Positions 8,741 through 16,612 of a DNA stretch of 64,000 nucleotides are shown in pieces. Every line of letters starts with the position of its first letter. Position 1 is the stretch's first letter. The DNA is taken from NCBI RefSeq assembly GCF_009192735.1, contig NZ_VTFU01000006.1:1-64000 (forward strand), written 5' to 3'. Below the pieces are notes generated by a model. The model worked only from the letters and a program-made list of their open reading frames with translations. It was not told the DNA's origin and did not search any database. The position numbers and the translations under genes were made by a program. The stretch comes from Arthrobacter gandavensis. GTDB taxonomy: Bacteria > Actinomycetota > Actinomycetes > Actinomycetales > Micrococcaceae.

Positions 8741-8833
8741 TCTGGGTTAACCTTGTCTAGCGCAGTCACCGTGTTTTGTTTTTGGACAGGACCCGGAGCA
8801 CGACGACGGCGCGCCGCCGGCCCAGCCGGTACC

Positions 8834-8910
8834 GCCCCCTTAGCTCAGCTGGCCAGAGCACCTGTCTTGTAAACAGGGGGTCGCCGGTTCGAATCCGGCA
8901 GGGGGCTCCA
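8834..8910 (+). tRNA. trnT: tRNA-Thr (anticodon UGU)
   Basis: A complete 77-nt cloverleaf. Acceptor GCCCCCT (8834-8840) pairs with AGGGGGC (8900-8906), discriminator T8907, and CCA is encoded at 8908-8910. The D-arm is AGCTCAGCTGGCCAGAGC. The anticodon stem CCTGT/ACAGG encloses the loop CTTGTAA, placing anticodon TGT at 8868-8870. The T-arm CCGGTTCGAATCCGG is canonical. Reads ACA and probably ACG codons. Confidence 0.97.
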
Positions 8911-8912
8911 CG

Positions 8913-8960
8913 AAAAACCCCTCTTGATCAGGCGTCACGCCCGATCAGGAGGGGTTTTTT
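8913..8960 (+). terminator. Intrinsic terminator after tRNA-Thr
   Basis: AAAAACCCCTC (8913-8923) pairs with GAGGGGTTTTT (8949-8959). The stem continues inward through TTGATC/GATCAG and GGCG/CGCC and ends in a T6 run. The A-run before and T-run after make it potentially bidirectional. Confidence 0.85.
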
Positions 8961-9004
8961 CCATGTTTGCCGCGCACCCCGGCCGGAGCCGGTTTCTTGC
9001 AGAG

Positions 9005-9982
9005 TTAGGCGGTGACCCCCTGGTCCACCTTCGGGGACCCCGGCAGGACAGCGGAGGACGTGGTGGGAAGGTTCGCCTCACGCACCTCCCGGTACTGGGG
9101 CAGGTGGGTGTACAGCTCGTCGCGCAGCGGGTTGCGGTGCCGCTTGACGATGGTGAACACCTGGTAGACCGCGACGGCGATGTTGGCCGCAAGCGAGATG
9201 GCCGACACGACGAACAGTGCGGTCGGGTTGTGCGAAGACTCGACGGCGAACGGCGACGTGCTCACGAACGTCGGGACCGCCATCGTGAACATCATCCACA
9301 GCGCCAGGGTGTGGGCGCGGTGCTGCAGCCAGGCGCCCTTCTTGAGGAAGAACGCGGGGATGGTGCAGGAGATGAGCAGGGCCGCACCGGCGTAGAACGA
9401 GTGGTCGCCGACGCAGTTGTAGACGTAGGCAAAGTTCCAGAGGTCGTACGCGATGATCCAGAACCACATCATGTCGGGCCAGATCATGTCTTTCGACTTG
9501 TCGCGCGACACGATGATGCCCGTCCATCCACAAATGGTGAGCAGGTTCAGGATGCCGGCAATGGCGTTCATGTAGTTCCACGGGCCGCCCACCATGAAGA
9601 CGCCGTCGTGCATGCCCTGCAGGCCCGCCACCTCGAAGTCGCGGATGACAGCCTCGGCGATGTTGATCGCCAGGATCAGTGCAGGGAACATCAGCATCCA
9701 GCGGTTCTGCGCCAGGCGCGGGACATACCGGATGAGCATGAAGCCCAGGCACCCGAGGAGTGCCGAGTACACCTTCACCCAGTGGAACCAGGTGCCGGTG
9801 GACGAGCCATCTCCGGCCGTCGTTGGCCACACGAACACGGTCAGGAGGATTGGCAGTGCCACGAAGAAGGCCAGGCCGGCCCACTTCCAGCGCCGCGTCA
9901 CCTCATTGAGCGCGATGAGGGCAACCAGGACGACGCCGAACATCGCCCAGGAATACCAGGGAATGGATTCGAACAAGAACAT
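9005..9982 (-). CDS. DUF5692-family multi-pass membrane protein
   Basis: A 325-residue integral membrane protein with about nine hydrophobic helices spread over residues 5-290 and a short polar C-terminal tail. It resembles the uncharacterised DUF5692 family; conserved-looking segments include GVFMVGGPWNYMNAIAG and WFWIIAYDLWNFAYVYNC. No transport or enzyme motif is recognisable. RBS AAGGAGAGG precedes the ATG. It is divergent from a TetR regulator 126 nt away, which is its most likely regulator. Function unknown. Confidence 0.8.
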   Translation of the reverse strand: MFLFESIPWYSWAMFGVVLVALIALNEVTRRWKWAGLAFFVALPILLTVFVWPTTAGDGSSTGTWFHWVKVYSALLGCLGFMLIRYVPRLAQNRWMLMFPALILAINIAEAVIRDFEVAGLQGMHDGVFMVGGPWNYMNAIAGILNLLTICGWTGIIVSRDKSKDMIWPDMMWFWIIAYDLWNFAYVYNCVGDHSFYAGAALLISCTIPAFFLKKGAWLQHRAHTLALWMMFTMAVPTFVSTSPFAVESSHNPTALFVVSAISLAANIAVAVYQVFTIVKRHRNPLRDELYTHLPQYREVREANLPTTSSAVLPGSPKVDQGVTA

Positions 9983-10108
9983 CTGGGGACCTCTCCTTAG
10001 CAGCCCGGTGTAGTTAGTGCCTTCGAATTAAAGGTAAAAACGTCCGCGCCACGGGTCATTAGACAGGTGGTGCGATGTGTCCAGTTCCGCCCGGTGTTAC
10101 CTTCAGAC

Positions 10109-10708
10109 ATGACCGATGAGGTCCGCCCGGCAAAACGTTCCACGGATGCAAGAGAGGCTCTTGCAGCCGCGCTCAAGTCCCGGCTGCGCGACCAGCCGCT
10201 CGACAGGGTGACAGTCACCGAATTGGTGCGGGACTGCGGCCTGACGCGCCAGGCGTTCTACTACCACTTCCCCGACGTGCGGCAGCTTGCCGCCTGGGTG
10301 TTCGAGACCGAGGTCGCCCGCCAGGTCCGCACATTCGCAGCCGAGGTGGGCTGGGCCGACGGGCTGGTGCGGCTGCTGCTGTACATGCGTGAGAACCGTT
10401 CATCAACGCTGGGGGTGCTCAACGGGGTGGGACAGCCCGGGCTGGAGCGTTTCCTGTTTCGGCAGATGCGGCCCATCACCGAGGCAGTGGTGGAACAGGA
10501 CGGCGGCGGGCCGGCGGACCCACGGGACCGGGTGCTGGTGGTCGACTTCTATACCTCGGCCGTGCTCGCCGTGGTGCTGCGGTGGGTCGAGAGCGGCATG
10601 GCAGAACACCCCTACCGCGTGGTGGGAGATCTGGAGATCATGCTGCACGGCGCCGTGCGGGAGTCGGTGCGCCGGCTCGATGCACGCACGGCCCGGCGCC
10701 GGTTGTGA
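10109..10708 (+). CDS. TetR/AcrR-family transcriptional regulator
   Basis: About 199 residues. N-terminal helix-turn-helix with DRVTVTELVRDCGLTRQAFY and YHFPDVRQLAAWVF, the classic TetR signature; the GLTRQAFYYHF form resembles the DhaS-like subgroup. The C-terminal region (about 70-199) is a helical ligand/dimerisation domain with no recognisable ligand motif. The ATG at 10109 fits the family length; the reading frame is open upstream to 10067 but has no better start. Divergent from the DUF5692 membrane protein gene, which it probably controls. Confidence 0.85.
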   Translation: MTDEVRPAKRSTDAREALAAALKSRLRDQPLDRVTVTELVRDCGLTRQAFYYHFPDVRQLAAWVFETEVARQVRTFAAEVGWADGLVRLLLYMRENRSSTLGVLNGVGQPGLERFLFRQMRPITEAVVEQDGGGPADPRDRVLVVDFYTSAVLAVVLRWVESGMAEHPYRVVGDLEIMLHGAVRESVRRLDARTARRRL

Positions 10709-10775
10709 CTCACACGAACCCAGCCCGATATCCGCCACAGTGGGGGCTGGTTATTTTCATTCCGCTGCCTAGTCT

Positions 10776-10800
10776 ATTTATTGTCATAGTGACAATAAAT
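10776..10800. promoter_or_regulatory. Palindromic operator, probable NrtR box
   Basis: A perfect 11-bp inverted repeat, ATTTATTGTCA and TGACAATAAAT, separated by TAG. It ends 12 nt before the pnuC ATG, just ahead of the ribosome-binding site. NrtR-family regulators bind palindromes with a GTCA/TGAC core, and an nrtR gene ends this operon, so autoregulation by NrtR is the natural reading. Confidence 0.75.
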
Positions 10801-10812
10801 CAGGAGAGCGAC

Positions 10813-11472
10813 ATGAACGCGGTACTGGACTGGATGAACTCCCCAGCGGCAACTCTGCTCGGAGCGCCGGTTAGCTGGATTGAAATGATCGGTTTTGTTA
10901 CCGGTGCGGCCTGCGTTTACGGCGTCGCCCGGCAAAAGTCGTGGAACTGGCCCGTCGGCATCGTGAACAACGCCGCATTCATGGTCCTGTTTTTCGGCGC
11001 AGGATTGTACGGCGAGACCCTGCTCCAAGCCGTCTTTGCCGCCGTGTCCGTCTACGGCTGGCACAACTGGGTCCGGGGAGCCCAAAGCACGGCCGGCACG
11101 GACGATCTTCCCATCCGCGACGGCTCCAGGACGGAAGTGGCCTGGGGTCTCGGAGCTGTCGCACTTGCCACGGTTGGCGTTGCCATGATCCTCACGCACG
11201 GCACCGACTCTCAGGTTCCCTGGCCGGACGCCTTTGTCCTGGCCGCTTCGCTTCTGGCCACTTACTGGCAGGCAAAGAAGATCTTCCAGCACTGGTACGT
11301 ATGGATCGTGATCGACCTGGTCAGCATCCCGCTGTATTTCTCCCGAGGGCTCAATCTCACCGCCATTCTGTATGTCGGCTTCACGGCCCTTTGCATCTAC
11401 GGACTGGTGGGTTGGACGCGGACCCGGCCGGCGGGCACCCGGCGCGGCCAAACGCAGAAGGTGCCGGCATGA
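10813..11472 (+). CDS. pnuC: Nicotinamide riboside transporter PnuC
   Basis: Facilitates nicotinamide riboside uptake. 219 residues with about seven membrane helices. Family signatures are SWIEMIGFVTGAACVYGVAR, KSWNWPVGIVNN near the start, and ATYWQAKKIFQHWYVWIVID towards the C terminus (the WxxW/QxxxKxxxxW pattern). RBS CAGGAGAG lies 5 nt before the ATG, inside the leader that follows the NrtR-type palindrome. The stop overlaps the nadR ATG (ATGA), coupling transporter to kinase/adenylyltransferase. First gene of pnuC-nadR-nrtR. Confidence 0.92.
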   Translation: MNAVLDWMNSPAATLLGAPVSWIEMIGFVTGAACVYGVARQKSWNWPVGIVNNAAFMVLFFGAGLYGETLLQAVFAAVSVYGWHNWVRGAQSTAGTDDLPIRDGSRTEVAWGLGAVALATVGVAMILTHGTDSQVPWPDAFVLAASLLATYWQAKKIFQHWYVWIVIDLVSIPLYFSRGLNLTAILYVGFTALCIYGLVGWTRTRPAGTRRGQTQKVPA

Positions 11473-12575
11473 TGCGCTTCGGGCAGGGAGTGGTCATCGG
11501 AAAGTTCTATCCACCGCATGCCGGCCACCGGCACCTCATAACCCAGGCCTCGGAACAGTCCGACCGGCTCGCAGTGGTGGTCCTTGGCAGCAGGTTTGAA
11601 AGCATCGGCCTTGAAGACCGCGTGAAGTGGCTGGCCGCGGAGTTCGACGGAACCAACGTCACAGTCATCGGCATGCCGGACGACTGCCCGGTGGATTACA
11701 ACTCCGGGGCCATTTGGAAGGCGCACAATGAGGTGCTGCGCCTGGCCCTCAAGATGAAAGGGATCATGGCCGTTGACGCGGTCTTCAGCTCCGAGGACTA
11801 CGGCTGGCAGCTGGCCGATGATTTCGGGGCCGTCCATGTGATGGTGGACCGGGAGCGCACGGACATTCCGGTCAGCGGCACGCTGTGCCGGGATGACCTC
11901 AGTGCAGCATGGCCCAGCATTATCGGGCCTGCCCGGCAGGACCTGGCGGTGCGGATCATAGTGGTGGGCGCGCAGTCCACCGGTACCACCACTCTCGCCT
12001 CAGGCCTCACCCGGCACTACCGGGCCCGCTATCCAGGGCTTGCTGACGTGCCGGAATACGGCCGGCAGTTCACCTATGACAAGTTCGCGGCGACGCGGGC
12101 CGAAAACCCCAACGCATCCCTGGCCGACATGGTCTGGACCGCCGAAGATTTCGCCGTCATCGGTGAACGGCAGAACCGGATGGAGAACGAGGCAGCGGAT
12201 CGGTGTCCGCTGGTGATAGCTGACACCGATGTCATCACCACGGCACTCTTCGAACGGGTCTACATCGGTGAGCAGAGCTACGGCTCGTACCTGGCCGTGG
12301 ACCGCATCCCCCGCCGAGACCTCTACCTCATCACGGACCACGACGGCGTGCCGTTCGAGGACGACGGGTGGCGCGAGGCGGACCACCCGCGGGAAGAGAT
12401 GACTGAGTGGTTTAAGGAAGAACTCACGGCGGCCGGCGCCCCGTGGATCCTTGTTTCGGGCAGCCCGGCCGAGCGCCTGTCCACGGCAACTGAGATCATT
12501 GACCTGATCATTGCCCGGCGGAACGCCTTCACCTCCCCGCCCTGGGCCACCCGGACCGCACTGACAGGAAGCTGA
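11469..12575 (+). CDS. nadR: NadR-type NMN adenylyltransferase / ribosylnicotinamide kinase
   Basis: Converts imported nicotinamide riboside to NMN (kinase domain) and NMN to NAD (adenylyltransferase domain). Residues 1-155 form the nucleotidyltransferase: GKFYPPHAGH with the HxGH motif at 17-20, and SGTLCRDD resembling the ISGTxxR motif. Residues 160-360 form the AAA/P-loop kinase part with VVGAQSTGTTT at 165-175, followed by PEYGRQF and VIADTDVITT. The P-loop has Thr where the Walker A Lys is expected, so kinase activity should not be assumed. ATG at 11469 overlaps the pnuC stop; it shares one base with nrtR (TGATG). Confidence 0.88.
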   Translation: MMRFGQGVVIGKFYPPHAGHRHLITQASEQSDRLAVVVLGSRFESIGLEDRVKWLAAEFDGTNVTVIGMPDDCPVDYNSGAIWKAHNEVLRLALKMKGIMAVDAVFSSEDYGWQLADDFGAVHVMVDRERTDIPVSGTLCRDDLSAAWPSIIGPARQDLAVRIIVVGAQSTGTTTLASGLTRHYRARYPGLADVPEYGRQFTYDKFAATRAENPNASLADMVWTAEDFAVIGERQNRMENEAADRCPLVIADTDVITTALFERVYIGEQSYGSYLAVDRIPRRDLYLITDHDGVPFEDDGWREADHPREEMTEWFKEELTAAGAPWILVSGSPAERLSTATEIIDLIIARRNAFTSPPWATRTALTGS

Positions 12576-13312
12576 TGGCCACTGAAGAAGAACGGTTCCT
12601 CACGGACTACGTTCCCGGTGAATATCCGTCCGTTGCGCTGGCCGTGGACCTGGTGGTCTTTGCCGTCGCCTCAGGTACCCTCCACGCCGTTTTTGTCCGC
12701 CGCGGGACCCACCCGTTCAAGGGTGCCCTGGCGTTGCCGGGCGGATTCGTGTTACCGGATGAAGACGCGCTGACCGCCGCGTGGCGGGAATTGGAGGAGG
12801 AAACCGGGCTGGACTTGGGTGCACACCGGGCACACGTTGAGCAATTGGCCACCTACAGTTCGCCGAACCGGGACCCACGCATGCGGGTGGCGTCCGTTGC
12901 CCATCTGGCCCTGCTTGCAACCGATGGCCGGGCCCTTCCGGAACTGGCGACGGGGAGCGACGCCGCAGCGGCTGAGTGGCTGCCCGTGTACGACGTCCTG
13001 GCAAACGCTGACTTGGCGTTTGACCACCGGGACATCCTTGGCGCCGGATTGGACCGGCTGGCGGGAAAGATCGAATACACGCTCACTGCGTCCCGTCTTT
13101 TGCCGGAGGAATTCACGCTGAACCAGCTCCGCCGCGTCTATCAGGCAGTGTGGGACACCGACCGGCTCGACGCCGGAAACTTCACCCGCAAAATGACCGG
13201 GGCCCTGCATGACACCGGCCGCAAGGTCATCCGGGGCAAAGGCGCTCCGGCTGCCGTTTTCACGGTCAAGGACGAATACCTGAGCCCGCCGCTGATCCGG
13301 CCGGCCCCGTGA
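12575..13312 (+). CDS. nrtR: NrtR, Nudix-related regulator of NAD metabolism
   Basis: A 245-residue repressor of NAD-salvage genes. An N-terminal Nudix domain (about 20-150) is followed by a C-terminal winged helix (about 165-235) containing FTLNQLRRVYQAVW and FTRKMTG, the NrtR signature. The Nudix box is complete (G57, E63, R71-E72, E74-E76, G78), so residual ADP-ribose pyrophosphatase activity is possible, although many NrtR proteins have lost it. In this family ADP-ribose is known to release the repressor from DNA. Starts one base inside the nadR stop. Its operator is probably the palindrome at 10776-10800. Confidence 0.9.
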   Translation: MATEEERFLTDYVPGEYPSVALAVDLVVFAVASGTLHAVFVRRGTHPFKGALALPGGFVLPDEDALTAAWRELEEETGLDLGAHRAHVEQLATYSSPNRDPRMRVASVAHLALLATDGRALPELATGSDAAAAEWLPVYDVLANADLAFDHRDILGAGLDRLAGKIEYTLTASRLLPEEFTLNQLRRVYQAVWDTDRLDAGNFTRKMTGALHDTGRKVIRGKGAPAAVFTVKDEYLSPPLIRPAP

Positions 13313-13504
13313 GGAAAACGCGGCGGCGATGGGGGACATGGCAATAAACAAGTGCTGACACTTCGGCTTAGCTCATTACACTGAAGCCCACCTCTCACTG
13401 ACCGGGCTGCAGCGGCTTGGAGGTCCTGGTGGTCTGTCCGGCCCTGCAGCAGCCTGATCTGCATCCGGCTGTCCTCCACCCAACTACTCCTCGAAGGAAT
13501 TCTC

Positions 13505-13990
13505 ATGGAGAACCCGCTAAGCCCGGAAATTGTTGTTGGTTCACTGCCCAAAGGCATCACGCTCGCCAGCGAAGCCATGGGCAACAAGGTGTGGAACGTT
13601 CTTGGGCATACGTATGAATCGAAGACAGAGAGCACCACGAGTTTCGCCTGGCTCTCTCATGATCCACAAGGTACCGGGGTGCCGCCTCACATCCACCCCC
13701 TGCAGGATGAACATATTTACGTCCTTGACGGGGTCTATACGCTCTACTTGGACGGGGAATGGACGACCGCGGGCCCGGGCGACACGGTTAGGCTGCCGAT
13801 GGGACTTGCCCATGCGTACTTCAACAGGTCTGAAGCACCCGCAAAGTCGCTGTTCTGGGTAAGCCCTGCCGGGCGTTTGGCACAGTTGTTTGACCAGCTG
13901 CACAATCTCACCGACCCCGAGGAAGTTGTCCGGCGCTCTGCAGTGCACGACGTGAATTTCCTGCCCCCGGGAAGCGTGCCCGGGGCATAG
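13505..13990 (+). CDS. Cupin-domain protein
   Basis: A 161-residue single-domain cupin. Metal-binding motif 1 is PPHIHPLQDEHIYVLDG (H62, H64, E69 and neighbours) and motif 2 is GDTVRLPMGLAHAYFN (H103). The arrangement resembles quercetin-dioxygenase-like small cupins, but the substrate is unknown and many such proteins only bind small molecules. GAAGGAA precedes the ATG at good spacing. A monocistronic unit, with a hairpin 7 nt after the stop. The 192-nt gap before it shows no gene. Confidence 0.85.
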   Translation: MENPLSPEIVVGSLPKGITLASEAMGNKVWNVLGHTYESKTESTTSFAWLSHDPQGTGVPPHIHPLQDEHIYVLDGVYTLYLDGEWTTAGPGDTVRLPMGLAHAYFNRSEAPAKSLFWVSPAGRLAQLFDQLHNLTDPEEVVRRSAVHDVNFLPPGSVPGA

Positions 13991-13996
13991 GGCGGC

Positions 13997-14033
13997 GGCC
14001 GGAACCCGGATCCCTGGGGTGCGGGTTCCGGCC
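13997..14033 (+). terminator. Hairpin after the cupin gene
   Basis: A perfect 12-bp stem, GGCCGGAACCCG with CGGGTTCCGGCC, around a 13-nt loop, starting 7 nt after the cupin stop. No U-run. Confidence 0.7.
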
Positions 14034-14183
14034 AGCGGGGGCTTGGTACGAGACCCCCGGAATCTCGCCAGCTGAACTGTTTGCCTTCAATTCATGTGGT
14101 TTTTGCGCCAGGTACTCCCTTTTTAGGGATTTCCCGCCACACTGGACCACCGAAGGCATTGTGCGCGGGATGGAGGGGGAACC

Positions 14184-15182
14184 ATGAGCCAACTTGTGTT
14201 GTCAGGATCCGGCGGAGTGAGGACCAAAGGTCCGCATGCCGCGCAGCATACTGAGCCGGCCCTGATCTGGATCCTGAACGCAGCCCCGGTGACCATGAAG
14301 TCTACGGACGAGGTCATCAGCCATTTGATTGCCCCGTTGAGCGCACAGGCAAAGGCGTGGGGCGCCATCAGGTTTGGCTTCGCACGGGGCCTGGACGGGA
14401 ACAACCCGCAGGTGCAGCTTTATGTCATAGCCTCCGCAGATGTTGCTGACCGGGCATGGAAATTCGCCCACGCCTTGGCGGAACAGAGCACTCGGAGTCT
14501 GGGGACGGTGAGAATCTCCTCGGCGCAGGGCATTCCTTTCCCACCGCCCCACGGGGAGCAGGTCCCGGCTGCCCTGGAAGCAATGCTCTCCAGATACGGC
14601 GGAGATGAAGGCGTGCGTCTGATGGGGGAGGTTGCCGAGCTGGGATCGGACCTCACCATATGGGCGGTTAACCGGTTTCCCACCGGCAGCATGCGGTCGG
14701 CGCTGGGGGCGCTCCTTCTCTTCGACTCCTGCCACAGCATGATGCGGGGGGCGCGCTCCTCGGCGTGGGCTGACCGCAGAACGGTGAGCTGGGACTATTA
14801 CTGGGACCAGTATTTGCGCGGCTGCCTTGAGTCCTCCGGCCGCGATGTGGAACCTGCACGCCGGAAGCTGATGGACCAGGTGTCACCGCAGATTGCCGCC
14901 GCACACCGGATCATGGCTGCGTTGGCGTCCGAACCTTCAGTCGACAGTTGGCGCAAGCGCTGGGTCCACGCCATCGATACCTACCTGTACCGGGCCGACA
15001 GGGCCCGGGTCAGCCGCAGTGCGCAGCAGCTCACCATGATGCAGAGCCGGCAACTGCTCAACCGCCTGGGAGTCACCTTGTTGGGCGAGGCGGCACTCAC
15101 CCTGCAGGCCCGCACGTATAGCAAGGACCTCGAAGACGGGACAACAGGGAAGCGGGCCGGACGCGTTCCCCGGCGTCCCTGA
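14184..15182 (+). CDS. Unrecognised protein, faintly like a lantibiotic-dehydratase C-terminal domain
   Basis: 332 residues with no signal peptide or membrane helix. I do not recognise it with confidence. The N-terminal half has the rhythm of the SpaB_C/thiopeptide-type domain of LanB enzymes: EVISHLIAPLSAQAKAWGAI, then a strand-rich segment, then LSRYGGDEGVRLMGEVAE, which recalls the RYGG-plus-acidic helix of that domain. The family's usual large LanB N-terminal part is absent. The C-terminal third is helical and Arg-rich. ATG with GAGGGGGAACC upstream. No precursor peptide, cyclase or exporter is adjacent, so a RiPP role is only a guess. Confidence 0.45.
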   Translation: MSQLVLSGSGGVRTKGPHAAQHTEPALIWILNAAPVTMKSTDEVISHLIAPLSAQAKAWGAIRFGFARGLDGNNPQVQLYVIASADVADRAWKFAHALAEQSTRSLGTVRISSAQGIPFPPPHGEQVPAALEAMLSRYGGDEGVRLMGEVAELGSDLTIWAVNRFPTGSMRSALGALLLFDSCHSMMRGARSSAWADRRTVSWDYYWDQYLRGCLESSGRDVEPARRKLMDQVSPQIAAAHRIMAALASEPSVDSWRKRWVHAIDTYLYRADRARVSRSAQQLTMMQSRQLLNRLGVTLLGEAALTLQARTYSKDLEDGTTGKRAGRVPRRP

Positions 15183-15330
15183 AAGGACCCATGGCCCTGG
15201 AGCCGGCAGAGCAGATCAGCACGTCTGGGCCTGTTTGCTCCGGACCGGTCAGGAATCAAGAAGCACCGGGCCTGTTGCCCGCCTTACCGTAGAGGCACAC
15301 TGACAGGGACAGGGACGAAGGAGCAAGGTC

Positions 15331-15675
15331 ATGGCGGACCGGCGGGCGGCTGGAACTGCATCAAAAGAGGCCGCGGAGGACGGATTCTCCGCGGAGGAGC
15401 GTGCGGCCATGAAGGAGCGTGCGGCCGAACTCAGGAAAGCTGGACGGGGGAGGGCCGCTGGCAAAGCTGCCGCGGATCTGGATGCCGTGCTGGCAAAGAT
15501 TGCCGAAATGCCGGCCCCGGACCGCGCGTTGGCAGAGCGCATTCACGCCCTCGTCACGAGTGCGGCGCCGGAGCTGCTGCCTCTCCTGCGCCCTGACCGG
15601 AGGATTGACGGAGGATTGACGGAGGCTGGAGAATCGGCGCTTCGGGCCCGCATCGAATGGGCCGTGGGCACATGA
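15331..15675 (+). CDS. Shortened DUF1801-like protein
   Basis: 114 residues. The first 75 (FSAEERAAMKERAAELR..., then KIAEMPAPDRALAERIHALV) match the start of the DUF1801/YdhG-like family, and the last 18 (LTEAGESALRARIEWAV) match its C-terminal helix. The central strand-rich part of about 60 residues, normally carrying the PxxWYGMP-like segment, is missing. At the join lies an 11-bp tandem duplication that keeps the reading frame. It is thus probably a deletion derivative that may no longer work. Its stop overlaps the AraC start (ATGA), and DUF1801-AraC-VOC looks like one operon. Confidence 0.65.
   Translation: MADRRAAGTASKEAAEDGFSAEERAAMKERAAELRKAGRGRAAGKAAADLDAVLAKIAEMPAPDRALAERIHALVTSAAPELLPLLRPDRRIDGGLTEAGESALRARIEWAVGT
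15599..15620 (+). repeat. 11-bp tandem duplication at the DUF1801 deletion join
   Basis: GGAGGATTGAC occurs twice back to back (15599-15609 and 15610-15620), followed by a third partial GGAGG. Removing one copy would put the C-terminal helix of the protein out of frame, so the duplication restored the frame after the deletion. Confidence 0.8.
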
Positions 15676-16133
15676 CTGCGGCGGCGGCGGCGGTGCAGGC
15701 AGGCAGAGCGTCCCGGCGGCTGGAGGATCTGGCGCGGCTGCGGCGGGTGCGGGACCGGATTGACCGGGAGTATGCCAAACCCCTGAATGTCGAAGCGCTG
15801 GCACGCGGGCAGTTCATGTCCGCCGGGCACCTCAGCCGCCTGTTCCGCGGAGCCTACGGGGAGTCGCCGTACTCCCACCTGATGACCCGGCGGATTGAAC
15901 GCGGCATGGCCCTGCTCCGCAGGGGAGACCTCAGCGTCACTGCTGCGTGTTTCGCGGTTGGCTGCTCATCCCTGGGGACCTTCAGCACCCGGTTCACCGA
16001 ATTGGTGGGTGTGCCGCCGTCCATATACCGGCAGCAGGCACGGGATGCCCTGGTCGGGATGCCGCTCTGCGTCACCAGGGCCGTGACACGGCCGATAAGG
16101 AATCGAGAAGCGCGGCTGATGCAGCCGCAGTAG
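15672..16133 (+). CDS. AraC-family transcriptional regulator (DNA-binding domain only)
   Basis: About 153 residues consisting almost only of the two AraC helix-turn-helix units: LNVEALARGQFMSAGHLSRLFR, then the Y/F-rich SPYSHLMTRRIERGMALLRRG, then VTAACFAVGCSSLGTFSTRF followed by GVPPSIYR. There is no cupin or other sensor domain, so it resembles MarA/SoxS-like small activators. The ATG at 15672 overlaps the previous stop. Ten nucleotides separate it from the VOC gene, which is the likely target together with the DUF1801 gene. Confidence 0.85.
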   Translation: MTAAAAAVQAGRASRRLEDLARLRRVRDRIDREYAKPLNVEALARGQFMSAGHLSRLFRGAYGESPYSHLMTRRIERGMALLRRGDLSVTAACFAVGCSSLGTFSTRFTELVGVPPSIYRQQARDALVGMPLCVTRAVTRPIRNREARLMQPQ

Positions 16134-16143
16134 GGAGAGCAGC

Positions 16144-16554
16144 ATGGATATCACCATCAACAGTGCCTTTCTTCCGCATACCGACCCCGATGCCTCACTG
16201 GCGTTTTACCGGGATGTCCTCGGATTCGAGGTGCGTAACGACGTCGGTTATGACGGGATGCGCTGGATTACCGTGGGACCACCCGATCAGCCCGGCACAT
16301 CGATTGTCCTGCAGCCACCTGCTGCGGACCCCGGCATCACCGACGGGGAGCGCCGCGCCATTGAGGACATGATGGTTAAGGGCGTTTACGCCGGGCTGAT
16401 GCTGGCCACCGCGGATTTGGATGCGGCCTTTGCCCGCGTTGAAGCCGGGGGAGCGGAAGTGGTGCAGGAACCCATGGACCAGGACTGGGGAAGGCGCGAC
16501 TGTGCGTTCCGGGACCCGGCGGGCAACCTGCTCCGTCTCCAGGAGACGCGCTGA
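16144..16554 (+). CDS. VOC-family (glyoxalase/bleomycin-resistance fold) protein
   Basis: A 136-residue vicinal-oxygen-chelate protein with two beta-alpha-beta-beta-beta units: ...DASLAFYRDVLGFEVR at the N terminus and DLDAAFARVEAGGAEVV leading to CAFRDPAGNLLRLQE at the C terminus. The final Glu (E133) and N-terminal residues could form the metal site. The substrate is unknown; relatives act in glyoxal or antibiotic detoxification. GGGAGAGCAGC precedes the ATG. Last gene of the DUF1801-AraC-VOC unit. Confidence 0.85.
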   Translation: MDITINSAFLPHTDPDASLAFYRDVLGFEVRNDVGYDGMRWITVGPPDQPGTSIVLQPPAADPGITDGERRAIEDMMVKGVYAGLMLATADLDAAFARVEAGGAEVVQEPMDQDWGRRDCAFRDPAGNLLRLQETR

Positions 16555-16612
16555 ACAGCTGGAGGCCAGACGGAGACCCGCCCAGGGAGTAGACAGCCCG
16601 GCGTACCAGGGT

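Noticed and set aside
13313-13504. Possible gene between nrtR and the cupin
   Set aside because: No frame with a start, ribosome-binding site and plausible composition; treated as intergenic promoter region.
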